Shown one piece after another: positions 4,781 through 5,877 of a stretch of DNA of 5,877 nucleotides. The position numbers and the translations under genes were made by a program. The stretch is from Bacillota bacterium (GTDB lineage Bacteria; Bacillota; Clostridia; Saccharofermentanales; UBA5734). A model generated the notes under the pieces. The model did no database searches, had not been told where the DNA came from, and saw nothing but the letters and a program-made list of their open reading frames with translations. The DNA lies in contig JAEXPB010000058.1 of assembly GCA_023438965.1 (NCBI GenBank), positions 1 through 5,877 on the forward strand, in the 5' to 3' direction. Each line of letters begins with the position of its first letter. Position 1 is the first letter of the stretch.

Positions 4781-5877
4781 TTTGCGGCATATTTGGCCCG
4801 GTATTCGCCGGGGGTGATCGCGACGATTTTCTTGAAGGTCCGGATAAAGCTGAAACGGTTGTTGTAACCGACCAGGCCGGCAATCTGTTCGATGCTGTTC
4901 TCCGTATCGGTCAGCAGGGCTTTGGACTTTTCAATCCGGATCTTGGATACATAATCCCAGAAGCTGATCCCGGTCTTTTCCTTGAAGGTCTTGCAAAAAT
5001 AGGAAGGATTATAATTGAAGTGCCCGGAAACCGTGACGAGGGAAATTTCTTCCCGGTATTTTTCCTCGATGTATTGTTTGACATCCGATACGAAACTCCG
5101 GGTATCGGATTTCTGCTGATCCAGCTGGTAATTGATGATGATCTGGAAGATCCGGATGATCCAGTCCCGGAACTGCTGAATGCTGGCGAACCGCCCGATC
5201 GGCGGGTTGATGTCGTCGTCCGGGGCGAAAACGCCCTTTCGGCTGGCGCCCAGCTCATAAATGCCGCGCTGGATGATGCCGATCATGTTTGACAGGCAGA
5301 CTTCAATATTGTGCAAGCTTTTGTTATATTGCAGAATATAACCCAGCATTTCATTCACGGTCAGGACCATTTTGTCATAATCGCCCAGTTTGATCAGCAT
5401 CATTAACTTCTGTTCGATTTCCACCGGGTAATTCAAGCGGTCAACCTGACTGCCGGCCACGGCTGTATAGCTGATAACCGGCGAATCCTCATACAAGAAA
5501 TCAAAGTGCAAGGCTTCCTGGGCTTCCCGGCAGGAAATGCCGATACCGGCCAGCCCCTGCTGCAGACTGCCGATGCCGATCTGGATCGGCAGCTCCAGAT
5601 ATTCCGCGATACTGGCCTGGAAATCCTCCAGCGTCTGTTGAATCAGGCCTTCCATCTCATGCCGGTTGACCGCGGCGTCCAGCTTCAACAGCACCAGCAG
5701 GTGATTTTCCTGATTGCGCGTGCAGTCGACAGCGATCGCCAGATTGCTGAAGATTTTCTCGGCCATGTTCTGCAGGGCCGTCAGCTTGAATTCAACCTCC
5801 TGGACAGTCAGCTTGTCCCGCACCGGAGGGACGGCATTCAGGACGGCAACCAGGAAATATTCGTAATCCAGACCAAT
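4759..5877 (-). CDS. AraC-family transcriptional regulator (YesN/YesS-like), N-terminus missing
   Basis: The C-terminal 372 residues of a transcription factor. The frame is open to the window edge, and residues before the in-frame GTG at 5823 (LDYEYFLVAVLNAV) read as normal protein, so the true start lies outside. In-window residues about 1-135 resemble the degenerate linker domain found in YesN/YesS-type regulators, ending GIGSLQQGLAGIGISCREAQEAL and then a VISY element. A helical segment leads to two helix-turn-helix units at about 269-362. The first includes ISLVTVSGHFNYNPSYFCKTFKEKTG, whose halves flank a recognition helix; the second is IEQIAGLVGYNNRFSFIRTF, followed by the classic end TPGEYRAKY. 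In this group the missing part is either a response-regulator receiver domain or a membrane-bound sensor, usually linked to carbohydrate uptake loci. It heads the operon and overlaps nagZ, so it probably controls these genes and perhaps the transporter promoter at 543-570. Confidence 0.92.
   Translation of the reverse strand: MGLDYEYFLVAVLNAVPPVRDKLTVQEVEFKLTALQNMAEKIFSNLAIAVDCTRNQENHLLVLLKLDAAVNRHEMEGLIQQTLEDFQASIAEYLELPIQIGIGSLQQGLAGIGISCREAQEALHFDFLYEDSPVISYTAVAGSQVDRLNYPVEIEQKLMMLIKLGDYDKMVLTVNEMLGYILQYNKSLHNIEVCLSNMIGIIQRGIYELGASRKGVFAPDDDINPPIGRFASIQQFRDWIIRIFQIIINYQLDQQKSDTRSFVSDVKQYIEEKYREEISLVTVSGHFNYNPSYFCKTFKEKTGISFWDYVSKIRIEKSKALLTDTENSIEQIAGLVGYNNRFSFIRTFKKIVAITPGEYRAKYAAKEVSRHE

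Noticed and set aside
4767..4883. N-terminal extension of nagZ by 39 codons
   Set aside because: The extra residues are Ser/Arg/Pro-rich, resemble no GH3 sequence and come from the regulator's helix-turn-helix coding region; the start at 4766 has a proper ribosome binding site.
5821..5823. GTG at 5823 as the start of the AraC regulator
   Set aside because: The frame continues upstream to the window edge with regulator-like residues, and the part from GTG onward lacks the N-terminal half of the family, so the gene is simply truncated by the window.

Overview
The window looks like part of a chromosome from a Bacillota bacterium, probably an anaerobic Clostridia-type lineage, with moderately high GC (mid to upper fifties by eye). 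The evidence is a YesN/YesS-style AraC regulator, a lipoprotein sugar-binding protein with a Thr/Ala-rich linker after its lipobox, purine-rich Shine-Dalgarno sites and very tight gene packing. The taxon is inferred from style, not from a marker gene.

Every supported gene is on the minus strand, so transcription runs from high to low coordinates. In that order they are: (i) 5877-4759, the C-terminal 372 residues of an AraC-family regulator whose N-terminal sensor or receiver part lies outside the window; (ii) 4766-3093, a leaderless two-domain GH3 enzyme of the NagZ (beta-N-acetylhexosaminidase) type; (iii) 3088-2207, an amidohydrolase-2 family metal-dependent hydrolase with intact metal ligands; (iv) 2191-1412, a DppA-like M55 D-aminopeptidase with all metal ligands; (v) 1394-618, a second amidohydrolase-2-fold protein in which the five canonical metal-ligand positions are replaced. 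The first junction overlaps by 8 bp (ATGAATGA) and the next gaps are 4, 15 and 17 bp, each with its own ribosome binding site. This is almost certainly one operon with the regulator at its head.

A 129-bp intergenic region (489-617) follows. It holds a good sigma-A-type promoter (TTGAAC, 16 bp, TATAAT), a perfect 7-bp inverted repeat at the expected transcription start, and a GTTGCA direct repeat plus a LacI-like half-palindrome upstream of the -35 box. No convincing terminator is visible. This promoter drives (vi) 488-1, the first 162 codons of a lipoprotein solute-binding protein of an ABC carbohydrate transporter, cut off by the window edge.

A reasonable working model (inference) is a catabolic locus for an amino-sugar conjugate carrying peptide or D-amino acids, such as peptidoglycan fragments. 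The lipoprotein and its unseen permeases would import the compound, the cytoplasmic NagZ-like enzyme would remove the N-acetylhexosamine, the M55 enzyme would release N-terminal D-amino acids, and the amidohydrolase would act on a remaining moiety. The role of the metal-ligand-less amidohydrolase homologue is the most open question. No RNA genes, CRISPR arrays, insertion sequences or phage genes were seen, and no stretch longer than 300 bases lacks a gene.
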